From Actinomadura kijaniata NBRC 14229 (GTDB taxonomy: Bacteria; Actinomycetota; Actinomycetes; Streptosporangiales; Streptosporangiaceae), in contig NZ_BCQR01000104.1 in NCBI RefSeq assembly GCF_001552175.1, positions 1 through 38,665 of the forward strand: a DNA stretch of 38,665 nucleotides, in the 5' to 3' direction. Each line of letters starts with the position of its first letter. Position 1 is the stretch's first letter. Below the pieces are notes generated by a model. The model saw only the letters and a program-made list of their open reading frames with translations. It was not told the origin of the DNA and did not search any database. Both the position numbers and the translations under genes were made by a program. Positions 32,526-38,665 of this stretch are shown one piece after another.

Positions 32526-34226
32526 TCAGCGCGCGGGGCAGGAGGGGGCCCGCCAGGCCACCCACGCGTGCCCGGCCGTCTCACCGGTGTGGGCCCGCCA
32601 TCCGGCGGGGTGGCCGGGCCACGTCGACTCGACGGCGGCCCCGGCGGCGCGCGGCACCACGACCGTGCAGACGTCCGCGGGAACTCCGGCGCGCACGTCG
32701 ACGCGGCCGATGCGCGTCCACCACACCTGGTCCACCAGGCTGACGTGGGTGCGCCAGTGCGCGTTGACGTCGACGGCGACCCCGCCCGCCGCCGGTCCGG
32801 GCAGCGGGAGCACGGGGACGACGCGCCTGGACGACGTCCCCATGGTGAAGGTGAGCGCGGCCAGGTTCACCGCCGCCAGCGCGACCGCCACCGCCGTCCA
32901 CCCGAACCTCCGCGCCACCAGGAACGCCGCCACCAGCCCGAGCGCCGCCAGCGACGCCTCCGGCAGATGGAACCCCTTCTGGTCCAACGTGAGGAAGTTG
33001 GTCTCGGGGAAGTCGAAGGCGATGTACAGGTGGGTGCGCAGCCGTTTCCCGGCGTACGCCATCACCCACGCCCCCGTCACCGCGAGCACCGCGCCCGCGC
33101 CGAGCGCGCAGCGCACGGCGGTCCGCGTTCCGGCGCGCGCCAGCACCGCGAGCCCGACCAGCGTGTGGACCAGCGCCAGGCACGACAGGTAGCGCCCGTA
33201 GGCGAAGTTCCCGACACGGTGCTCGTCGGGCAGCGCCGCCGACGACGCGTAGGCGATCCCGAGCGTCACCACCAGCAGCGTCCCGGCCATCACCCGCGTC
33301 CCGAACGCCGCGCGCCGCCGCGCCAGCGCCGCCGCGACCGCCACCAGCCCGACGCCGCCCAGCCCCCACGTGGACACGACCAGGTACCACAGCTGCCCGG
33401 CCGCGCCCGACAGCGCCCACGCCTGGCCCTCGACGGTGGTCAGCCGCGTCACGACGTTGTCGCCCAGGTCCCGCACGCCGCCCGGGTACAGCTCCGCCCG
33501 GAGCCGGTCGTTCAGCGCCCCGGCCGCCGCGTACCCGGACACCGCCACCGCGATCCCGAACAGCGCCGGGCGGAGCCTGCGGAACGCCAGGACCGCCAGC
33601 GCCGCGCAGTGCACCGCCAGCAGGATCGTGCCGCGCGTGTGCACGGCGCAGGCGTACGCGGCGACCGCGCTCGCCCCCGCCGCGTCCGCGACCCGCCCGT
33701 CGCGCGCGAACCGGTCGAGCAGCAGCAGCCACCCCAGCGACGCCGCCGGCAGCACCGCGTCGGCCAGCGCGAACGCTCCGAAGAACGTCACCGCGGGCAG
33801 CAGCGCCGCCGCCCACGAGACCGTCAGCGCCGCCCCCGGCGCCATGCCCAGCCGCCGCGCCGCCGCGTACCCCAGCGGGAACACCGCCGCCCCGACCAGC
33901 GCGTTGAGCACGATCACCAGCAGGTACACGGTCGCCGGGTCGTGCGTCACCCAGTACGCGGGGGTGAACAGCAGCGAATACCCGCCCTGGTAGAAGGTGT
34001 GGCCCGACAGGTCCGCGCCGGGGCCGCCCGCCAGCAGGCGCGCCGCGGCCAGGTAGCCGCTCTCGTCGGGCACGGCGGCCGGCCCCGTGCGGGTCCGCGC
34101 CATCCACAGCCGCACGCACACCTGGCCGGCCCAGCCGAGCACCAGCAGCAGGGCCAGCCGCCGGGGCGGCACCGGACGGCGATCGCGCGCGGCGGCGACG
34201 GCCGGGGGAGGGAGCGTCAACATCAT
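32526..34226 (-). CDS. GT-C-like polytopic membrane glycosyltransferase
   Basis: A 566-residue integral membrane protein with about 11 hydrophobic segments over residues 20-440. It ends in an extracytoplasmic C-terminal domain (PGPAAGGVAVDVNAHWRTH onward). The first outer loop carries AVPDESGYLAAARLLAGG, the Asp-Glu pair expected of GT-C glycosyltransferases (GT39/ArnT-like) that use lipid-linked sugars. A Tyr/Gly-rich HTFYQGGYSLLFTPAYW follows. Acceptor and sugar are unknown. ATG 34226 is used, with GGTGG upstream; GTG 34235 or ATG 34223 are alternatives. It is divergent from a two-component system. Confidence 0.75.
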   Translation of the reverse strand: MMLTLPPPAVAAARDRRPVPPRRLALLLVLGWAGQVCVRLWMARTRTGPAAVPDESGYLAAARLLAGGPGADLSGHTFYQGGYSLLFTPAYWVTHDPATVYLLVIVLNALVGAAVFPLGYAAARRLGMAPGAALTVSWAAALLPAVTFFGAFALADAVLPAASLGWLLLLDRFARDGRVADAAGASAVAAYACAVHTRGTILLAVHCAALAVLAFRRLRPALFGIAVAVSGYAAAGALNDRLRAELYPGGVRDLGDNVVTRLTTVEGQAWALSGAAGQLWYLVVSTWGLGGVGLVAVAAALARRRAAFGTRVMAGTLLVVTLGIAYASSAALPDEHRVGNFAYGRYLSCLALVHTLVGLAVLARAGTRTAVRCALGAGAVLAVTGAWVMAYAGKRLRTHLYIAFDFPETNFLTLDQKGFHLPEASLAALGLVAAFLVARRFGWTAVAVALAAVNLAALTFTMGTSSRRVVPVLPLPGPAAGGVAVDVNAHWRTHVSLVDQVWWTRIGRVDVRAGVPADVCTVVVPRAAGAAVESTWPGHPAGWRAHTGETAGHAWVAWRAPSCPAR

Positions 34227-34266
34227 GCCCACCACCGTCGGCGCGGGCTGTCCTGATCATGTCGGG

Positions 34267-34320
34267 GAGATGTCCGGATCTCGTGACATTCCGTGCGAAG
34301 ATCGTTCCTTGCCGGATAAT
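34267..34320 (+). promoter_or_regulatory. Leaderless promoter with inverted repeat before the OmpR-type regulator
   Basis: GATAAT at 34315-34320 is a good -10 hexamer, and the ATG at 34327 lies exactly where transcription should begin, so the message is probably leaderless; no ribosome site is present. GAGAT-GTCCGG-ATCTC (34267-34282) is a small inverted repeat upstream, possibly an autoregulatory site. No clear -35 was found. Confidence 0.55.
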
Positions 34321-34326
34321 GCCTGG

Positions 34327-35001
34327 ATGGCGAGCATTCTCTTCGTCGAGGACGATCCGGCCGCCCGCGCCGCCCTGGAGCTGGCGCTGAGCCGGCAGGG
34401 ACACCAGGTGACCTCCCGCACCACCGGCGAGGACGGGCTGGACGCGCTGCGCGCGCGCCGCCCCGAGATCGCGGTGCTGGACGTGATGCTGCCGGGCATC
34501 GACGGCATCGAGGTGTGCCGCCGCATCCGCCGCGACGACACCCTCCCGGTGATCCTGCTCACCGCGCGCGGCGACGACCTGGACGTGGTGCTCGGCCTGG
34601 AGGCCGGGGCCGACGACTACGTGGTCAAGCCGGTCGAGCCGCGCGTGCTGGACGCCCGCATCCGCGCGGTGCTGCGCCGCGCCGAGCAGACGCACAACGA
34701 CCGCTCCGCCTACGGCGACCTGGTGATCGACCGCAGCTCGCTGAAGGTCACCAAGAACGGCCGCGACGTCCACCTCACCCCCACCGAACTGCGGCTGCTG
34801 CTGGAGCTGACCCGCCGCCCCGGCCACGCCATGACCCGCCAGCAGCTGCTGGCGGCGGTGTGGGACCTGGACCGGCCCGGCGACTCGCGACTGGTGGACG
34901 CCTGCGTGCAGCGGGTCCGCGCCAAGGTCGAGGACGAGCCCGCCACGCCCCGGCTGATCGAGACCGTGCGCGGTTTCGGCTACCGCTTCACCGCGCCGTG
35001 A
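34327..35001 (+). CDS. OmpR/PhoB-type response regulator (CseB-like)
   Basis: A 224-residue regulator. The receiver shows the acid pocket FVEDD (Asp9/Asp10), phospho-acceptor Asp52 (AVLDVMLPG), Thr79 (LLTARG) and Lys101 (DYVVKPV). The winged-helix domain follows from about 128 (LVIDRSSLKVTKNGRDVHLT, then TELRLLLELTRRPG, VDACVQRVRAKVEDEP and IETVRGFGYRF). ATG 34327 is chosen over upstream frame because of the -10 at 34315-34320. Its GTGA overlap with the kinase start indicates coupled translation. Pattern and partners resemble CseB of the Streptomyces envelope-stress system, but no sigma factor gene is adjacent. Confidence 0.93.
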   Translation: MASILFVEDDPAARAALELALSRQGHQVTSRTTGEDGLDALRARRPEIAVLDVMLPGIDGIEVCRRIRRDDTLPVILLTARGDDLDVVLGLEAGADDYVVKPVEPRVLDARIRAVLRRAEQTHNDRSAYGDLVIDRSSLKVTKNGRDVHLTPTELRLLLELTRRPGHAMTRQQLLAAVWDLDRPGDSRLVDACVQRVRAKVEDEPATPRLIETVRGFGYRFTAP

Positions 35002-36551
35002 GACCGCGCCTGCCCCGGAGGCCGTCCCGCTACTGGTTCACGGGCCTGCGGCCCCGGCTGGCGGCGGCGTTCGTGGCGGTGGCGCTGCTGGCGTCGGTGG
35101 TCGCCTCCGGCATCGCCTACGTGCTGGTCCGCCGCTCGATGCTGCAACGCGCCCAGGACACCGCGCTCACCGAGGTCCGCGGGGTCGTCGCCCGCACGGT
35201 CCCGTCGCGGCTGCCGCCCGACGCCGTGGGGACGGTCTCCGGCGACCTGACCTTCCGGCTCACCTACGGCCGTGACGACCGGCGCGCCTACGCCGGACCG
35301 CTGGCGCTCGACGGCCCGATCGCGGTGCCCGTCCCCGCGGCGGACCCCGGCTCCCCCAGGGAGGACGCCCTGCACGTCCCGGTCTCCCAGGAGTTCGCCC
35401 GGCGCGCCACGCGGGGCATGGTCTTCCAGCGGATCGTCCGCCGGGGCAAGCCCTACCTGCTGATCGGCGCGCACGCGGGCAACTACGTCACGACGGCCAA
35501 GGAGCCGCAGCGCACCACCCCGCCCATCGTGTTCGTGTCGGTCAGCCTGGAGAGCGAGGCGCGCGAGCTGCGGTCGTTCACCCGTTCGGTCGTCATCGCC
35601 GACGCCGCCGCCCTCGCCGCGGCCCTGCTGCTGGCGCTGGCGGCCACGCGCGGCGTGCTGCGTCCGGTGCGGCGGCTCGGCCGCGCCGCCCGCGCTCTCG
35701 GCGACGGCGACCTGACGGTCCGGATCCCCGAACGCGGCCGCGACGAGCTGGCGGACCTCGCGCGCACGTTCAACGCCACCGCCGACGCCCTGGAACGCAC
35801 GGTGACCGAGCTGCGCGCGATGGACGCGGCCTCCCGCCGGTTCGTCGCCGACGTCTCCCACGAGCTGCGCACGCCCCTCACCTCCATGCTCGCCGTCACC
35901 GACGTGCTGACCGAGAACGCCGCGGCCACCGAGCCGGGCGGCACCGCCGCCCGGCTGGTCGCCGCGGAGACCCGGCGGCTCGGGATCCTGGTGGAGCACC
36001 TCATCGAGATCAGCCGGTTCGACGCGGGCGCGGCGGCCCTGCAACTGGACGACGTGCTGGTCGGGGAGGCCGTCGCGGGGACCCTGGCCGCGCGCGGCTG
36101 GACCGGCCGCGTCACGGTGGACGGCCCGGCCGGCCTGATCGCCCGGATCGACCCGCGCCGCTTCGACGTCGTCGTCGCCAACCTGGCCGGGAACGCCCTC
36201 AAGCACGGCGCGCCCCCGGTCCGCCTGGAGTACGGCCCGGCCGAGCGCGACGGCCGCCCCGGCTTCCGGGTCGCCGTGACCGACCACGGCCCCGGCCTTT
36301 CCGAGGACCTGCTGCCGGTGGTGTTCGACCGGTTCGTCAAGGCCGAGGCCGCCCGGACCCGCAGCGAGGGCAGCGGCCTCGGGCTGTCGATCGCCCGGGA
36401 GAACGCGGTGCTGCACGGCGGGACGCTGGAGGCCGCCAACGCCCCCGGCGCGGGCGCGGTCTTCACCGCGTGGCTGCCCCTCGGACCGGAGGAGGCGGAC
36501 GGCCTGGACGGCCTGGACGGCCTGGACGGCTCGGACGGGAGGGACGGATGA
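34998..36551 (+). CDS. Membrane sensor histidine kinase (CseC-like)
   Basis: A 517-residue kinase. One membrane helix lies at about 21-45, an extracytoplasmic sensor domain at about 46-195 and a second helix at about 197-217. HAMP follows (RPVRRLGRAARALGDGDLTV), then the HisKA helix with His288 (DVSHELRTPLTSML). The ATPase domain has ANLAGNALKHG, VTDHGPGLSEDLLPVVFDRF and GSGLGLSIARENAVLHGG. The last 20 residues are an odd (G-L-D) repeat encoded by three perfect 9-bp tandem units at 36501-36527. It is coupled to the regulator upstream (GTGA) and to the lipoprotein downstream (ATGA), so the three proteins should be made together. Confidence 0.93.
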   Translation: MRPRLPRRPSRYWFTGLRPRLAAAFVAVALLASVVASGIAYVLVRRSMLQRAQDTALTEVRGVVARTVPSRLPPDAVGTVSGDLTFRLTYGRDDRRAYAGPLALDGPIAVPVPAADPGSPREDALHVPVSQEFARRATRGMVFQRIVRRGKPYLLIGAHAGNYVTTAKEPQRTTPPIVFVSVSLESEARELRSFTRSVVIADAAALAAALLLALAATRGVLRPVRRLGRAARALGDGDLTVRIPERGRDELADLARTFNATADALERTVTELRAMDAASRRFVADVSHELRTPLTSMLAVTDVLTENAAATEPGGTAARLVAAETRRLGILVEHLIEISRFDAGAAALQLDDVLVGEAVAGTLAARGWTGRVTVDGPAGLIARIDPRRFDVVVANLAGNALKHGAPPVRLEYGPAERDGRPGFRVAVTDHGPGLSEDLLPVVFDRFVKAEAARTRSEGSGLGLSIARENAVLHGGTLEAANAPGAGAVFTAWLPLGPEEADGLDGLDGLDGSDGRDG

Positions 36552-37099
36552 GAAGCGTGCTGGCCGCGGCCCTCGTCCCGGTGCTGCTGGCGACGGCCGC
36601 CTGCGGCGTCCGGCCCACCGGGATCATCGACGCGGGCAGCAAGCCCGTCTCCGGTTACCGCCCCGAGCCGGTCACGATCTACCTGGTGAAACGGAACCGC
36701 CTGGTCCCGGTGCGGCGGCCGGGCCTGCCCGGCCACCCCTTTCTCGGGGTCACCCAGCTCGGCGTCCCGCTCACCACGGAGGAGAGGAACGCCGGCCTGA
36801 CCACCGCGATCCCGCGCGGTCTCGAACTGCGCCTGACCGAGTACGGCGGGGTGCCCCCCGACGACGTCGGCGAGACCACGGTGGCGGACGAGATCGGCTC
36901 GACGGGCGAACTGGTGGTCGAAACGAGCAGCAAGCGCCGCTGGTCGCGGCTCGCGCTCGGCCAGGTCGCTTGCACGGCCGAGGCGGTCCGCGGCGTGCGC
37001 CGCACCCTTCTCATGACCGACCCGGAAGCGGACGTGCTGGCCCGGAAACGCCCGGGCGACCTGCGGTTGCGCTGCGCGGACCACGCCGACCTGCGCTGA
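36548..37099 (+). CDS. GerMN-like lipoprotein of the two-component operon
   Basis: A 183-residue secreted lipoprotein. The lipobox is ATAAC with Cys19 as lipidated residue. The next part (VTIYLVKRNRLVPVRRPGLP, then TTEERNAGLTTAIPRG) matches the first half of GerMN domains, and SRLALGQVACTAEAVRGVR with two further motifs corresponds to the second half, though it is diverged. ATG 36548 overlaps the kinase stop by four bases. Coupling to the kinase suggests that it senses envelope state or modulates the kinase, as CseA does in the Streptomyces cse operon, although CseA is a different protein. That role is inference. Confidence 0.8.
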   Translation: MRSVLAAALVPVLLATAACGVRPTGIIDAGSKPVSGYRPEPVTIYLVKRNRLVPVRRPGLPGHPFLGVTQLGVPLTTEERNAGLTTAIPRGLELRLTEYGGVPPDDVGETTVADEIGSTGELVVETSSKRRWSRLALGQVACTAEAVRGVRRTLLMTDPEADVLARKRPGDLRLRCADHADLR

Positions 37100-37132
37100 C
37101 CCGCGTTGGCCGGCCGCGCGGGGCGGTGCGGG

Positions 37133-37867
37133 TCAGCCGCGGTCGATCCAGCCGTGCGCGTGCATCCAGTCGGCGGCGACGTCGCCCAGCACCGAGCGCA
37201 GCGTCAGGATCACCACGCCGAGCAGCAGCAGCGGCATCACCACGAACCGCTCCACGGTGCCGTCGGTGCGCGGCACCAGGGGGATCTCCAGCCGCCACGG
37301 CGCGGGCCACAGCACCGGGCAGCCGCGCGGCGTCAGGCAGTCGCCCAGCACGTGCGCCAGGCAGCCGAGGGTGACCGCGAACCCGACGAAGCTCATGTCC
37401 AGGTCGTGCATCAGCCACACCGCCAGGCCCGCCAGCGCGCAGTCGGCCAGCGCCGACTGCGGCTCCCTGCCCTCGAAGTCGAAGCCGACACCGCGCAGCC
37501 CGAACCCCACGATGACGAACAGCGCCGCCCACCAGCCGTAGACGTAGTTGGTGGCCAGCCAGTCCATCGCGAAGCCCATCGCGACCGCGAACAGGATCGA
37601 GTGGGTCGCCATCCGGTGCCCGCCGGAGATCTTCCCGACGTACTTGCAGAACGTCTGGGTGATCGGACCGAAGGTGTTGGCGATGCGGCCGTTGTGGTGG
37701 TCGACGTCGGGCAGCAGCGCCGCGCCCGCGCACACCACCGCCCCGGCGAGCATCTGCTCGGGCGACAGCTTCACCGCGTAGTCGCCGAGCAGGTCGTGCT
37801 GGGTGAGCAGCGGCACCGCGCCCAGCCACGCCAGCGCCCCGCTCAGGGCGTGCGTCTTGCCCATCAT
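37133..37867 (-). CDS. Membrane-bound metal-dependent hydrolase (YdjM/YbcI-like)
   Basis: A 244-residue membrane protein with about five hydrophobic segments. Candidate metal ligands typical of the family are visible: the N-terminal KTHALSG, LLPDVDHHNGRIAN, GGHRMATHSILFA and GCLAHVLGDCLTPRGCPVLW. Members are called metal-dependent hydrolases and in some bacteria are DNA-damage inducible; the substrate is unknown. ATG 37867 is used, with a second ATG directly following. It is convergent with the GerMN-like lipoprotein gene (33-base gap) and appears monocistronic. Confidence 0.85.
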   Translation of the reverse strand: MMGKTHALSGALAWLGAVPLLTQHDLLGDYAVKLSPEQMLAGAVVCAGAALLPDVDHHNGRIANTFGPITQTFCKYVGKISGGHRMATHSILFAVAMGFAMDWLATNYVYGWWAALFVIVGFGLRGVGFDFEGREPQSALADCALAGLAVWLMHDLDMSFVGFAVTLGCLAHVLGDCLTPRGCPVLWPAPWRLEIPLVPRTDGTVERFVVMPLLLLGVVILTLRSVLGDVAADWMHAHGWIDRG

Positions 37868-38034
37868 CGCCGCTGATCCCCCGCCTTCCTCCGCAGCCGC
37901 GTCGCCGGTCCGGGCCCCGTCGCCGGTCCGCCAGCCCGCGACTCTAGCCCGCATTCGATCGTTTCCTGGCGCGGCACGCCGGTGTGCGCGTTACGTCCGG
38001 TTGGACGGCGGAAGGCGGGGCGGGGTTCCGGGGG

Positions 38035-38427
38035 TCAGCCGGTCGCGGCCGCGGGGGAGACGCGCTCGTCGTGGCGGGCGCGGGCCGCCACGACCGCGCC
38101 CACGTTCGCCTCGGCCCAGGCGGTGACGGCCTCGATCGGGGCGCGCAGGGAACGGCCGAGCGGCGTCAGCGCGTACTCCACGCGCGGCGGCACCTCGGCG
38201 AACACCTCGCGGGTCAGCAGCCCGTCGCGTTCCATCACCCGCAGGGTCTGGGTGAGGACCTTGGGCGTGACGCCGCCGATCGTGTCCCGCAGCTCGGTGA
38301 AGCGGCGCGGCCCGTCCAGCAGGCTCAGCACCACCAGCACCGACCACTTGTCGCCGATGCGGTCCAGGACCAGGCGGGTCGGGCAGTTCGGGTCGAAGGC
38401 GTCTCCGGGACGCAGGGAGTCCTCCAT
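38035..38427 (-). CDS. HxlR-family transcriptional regulator
   Basis: A 130-residue winged-helix regulator. The HxlR start CPTRLVLDRIGDKWSVLVVL includes the conserved cysteine (Cys15) that in some members senses oxidants or aldehydes. Next come RRFTELRDTIGGVTPKVLTQ and LRVMERDGLLTREVFAEVPP (recognition helix and wing), then VEYALTPLGRSL. It is divergent from an NAD(P)-binding oxidoreductase gene across 92 bases with a palindrome, the standard arrangement of HxlR proteins that repress a neighbouring redox enzyme. Confidence 0.95.
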   Translation of the reverse strand: MEDSLRPGDAFDPNCPTRLVLDRIGDKWSVLVVLSLLDGPRRFTELRDTIGGVTPKVLTQTLRVMERDGLLTREVFAEVPPRVEYALTPLGRSLRAPIEAVTAWAEANVGAVVAARARHDERVSPAAATG

Positions 38428-38439
38428 AGTTTCCCCAAG

Positions 38440-38482
38440 GTACCAATGGAACGTTGTAGTAACCAGTATCCAATGGATACTG
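38440..38482. promoter_or_regulatory. HxlR operator sites
   Basis: CAGTATCC-AAT-GGATACTG at 38464-38482 is a perfect 8+3+8 inverted repeat. A partial copy, GTACC-AAT-GGAAC (38440-38452), shares the CC-AAT-GG core 27 bases away. It lies between the two divergent starts and probably binds the HxlR protein. Confidence 0.7.
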
Positions 38483-38519
38483 TCACCGTGTCAGGACGAC
38501 ACCGAGCGACTGGAGAACC

Positions 38520-38665
38520 ATGAAGATCCTGCTCATCGGGGCCACCGGCATGATCGGAAGCCGGGTCGCCGCCGAGGCGCGCGCCCGCGGCCACGAGGTC
38601 ACCGGCACCACCCGCCGCGGAGCCGAGGGCACCGCCCGGCTCGACGCCGCCGACGCCGGCGCCGT
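38520..38665 (+). CDS. NAD(P)-binding oxidoreductase, 3' end outside window
   Basis: The first 48 codons of a Rossmann-fold protein. MKILLIGATGMIGSRVAAEA contains the GATGxxG dinucleotide-binding motif of NmrA-like or atypical short-chain dehydrogenase proteins, followed by RGHEVTGTTRRG, where the Arg after strand 2 favours NADPH. TGGAGAACC supplies a ribosome site. It runs off the right edge. Its divergent HxlR partner suggests it is induced by an oxidant, quinone or aldehyde. Confidence 0.85.
   Translation, partial: MKILLIGATGMIGSRVAAEARARGHEVTGTTRRGAEGTARLDAADAGA

Noticed and set aside
1..38665. tRNA, rRNA, integrase, defence island or biosynthetic gene cluster
   Set aside because: No tRNA-like cloverleaf arms, rRNA sequence, recombinase, restriction-modification, toxin-antitoxin pair, PKS/NRPS or RiPP machinery could be recognised in any gene read.

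Overview
The window is very GC-rich chromosomal DNA from a filamentous-type actinobacterium. The grounds are GTG starts, extreme third-position GC, F420-dependent LLM oxidoreductases, DUF5685, a latex-clearing protein and tandem Lrp/CsoR/PucR regulators. An Actinomadura-like member of the Streptosporangiales is my best guess, but that is inference. I see no tRNA, rRNA, CRISPR array, phage or complete insertion sequence.

Layout. 1-4.3 kb: a Clp-N-domain gene cut by the left edge (minus strand), a secreted gamma-glutamyltransferase, CutA and a small MpaB/DUF2236 protein. 4.3-8.5 kb: CsoR with its operator, an M20 amidohydrolase translationally coupled to an MFS exporter, and a divergent double Lrp/AsnC regulator. 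8.5-10.6 kb: a Tat-exported latex-clearing protein (Lcp) divergent from a TetR regulator of LcpR type. 10.6-13.7 kb: histidine phosphatase, alanine dehydrogenase and a divergent glycerate kinase. 13.7-17.8 kb: a hairpin terminator, a 174-bp MITE-like element inserted exactly at a stop codon, then a purine cluster (NCS2 permease, uraH, divergent stand-alone PucR-type HTH) and an XRE-TPR regulator. 17.8-20.9 kb: a DUF5685 protein with a His/Gly linker and a 21-cysteine tail, and an acyl-CoA ligase behind a palindrome. 21-23.6 kb: copC and a copD-ctaG fusion for copper handling. 23.6-23.9 kb: an array of seven hairpin units. 23.9-25.8 kb: a NarL-type two-component pair. 25.9-30.1 kb: two LLM oxidoreductases, a second acyl-CoA ligase and a TetR regulator. 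30.1-32.5 kb: a lipid-anchored HtrA-type protease and a baeRF protein. 32.5-37.9 kb: a GT-C-like membrane protein, an OmpR-type response regulator/histidine kinase/GerMN-like lipoprotein operon, and a membrane metal-dependent hydrolase. 38-38.7 kb: an HxlR regulator divergent from a Rossmann oxidoreductase cut by the right edge.

How they work together. Most units are small regulator-plus-target modules with divergent promoters, and several carry a visible inverted repeat between the genes (lcp/TetR, uraH/PucR, LLM/TetR, HxlR/oxidoreductase, csoR). Translational coupling through GTGA or ATGA overlaps ties amidohydrolase to MFS, both sensor kinases to their regulators, and kinase to lipoprotein.

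The least explained parts are the 37-39-bp hairpin array after ctaG, the MITE-like element with pseudoknot potential, and the cysteine-rich tail of the DUF5685 protein. I did not find a clear new multi-gene defence or biosynthetic system. All family assignments are made by reading the sequence; no search was run.
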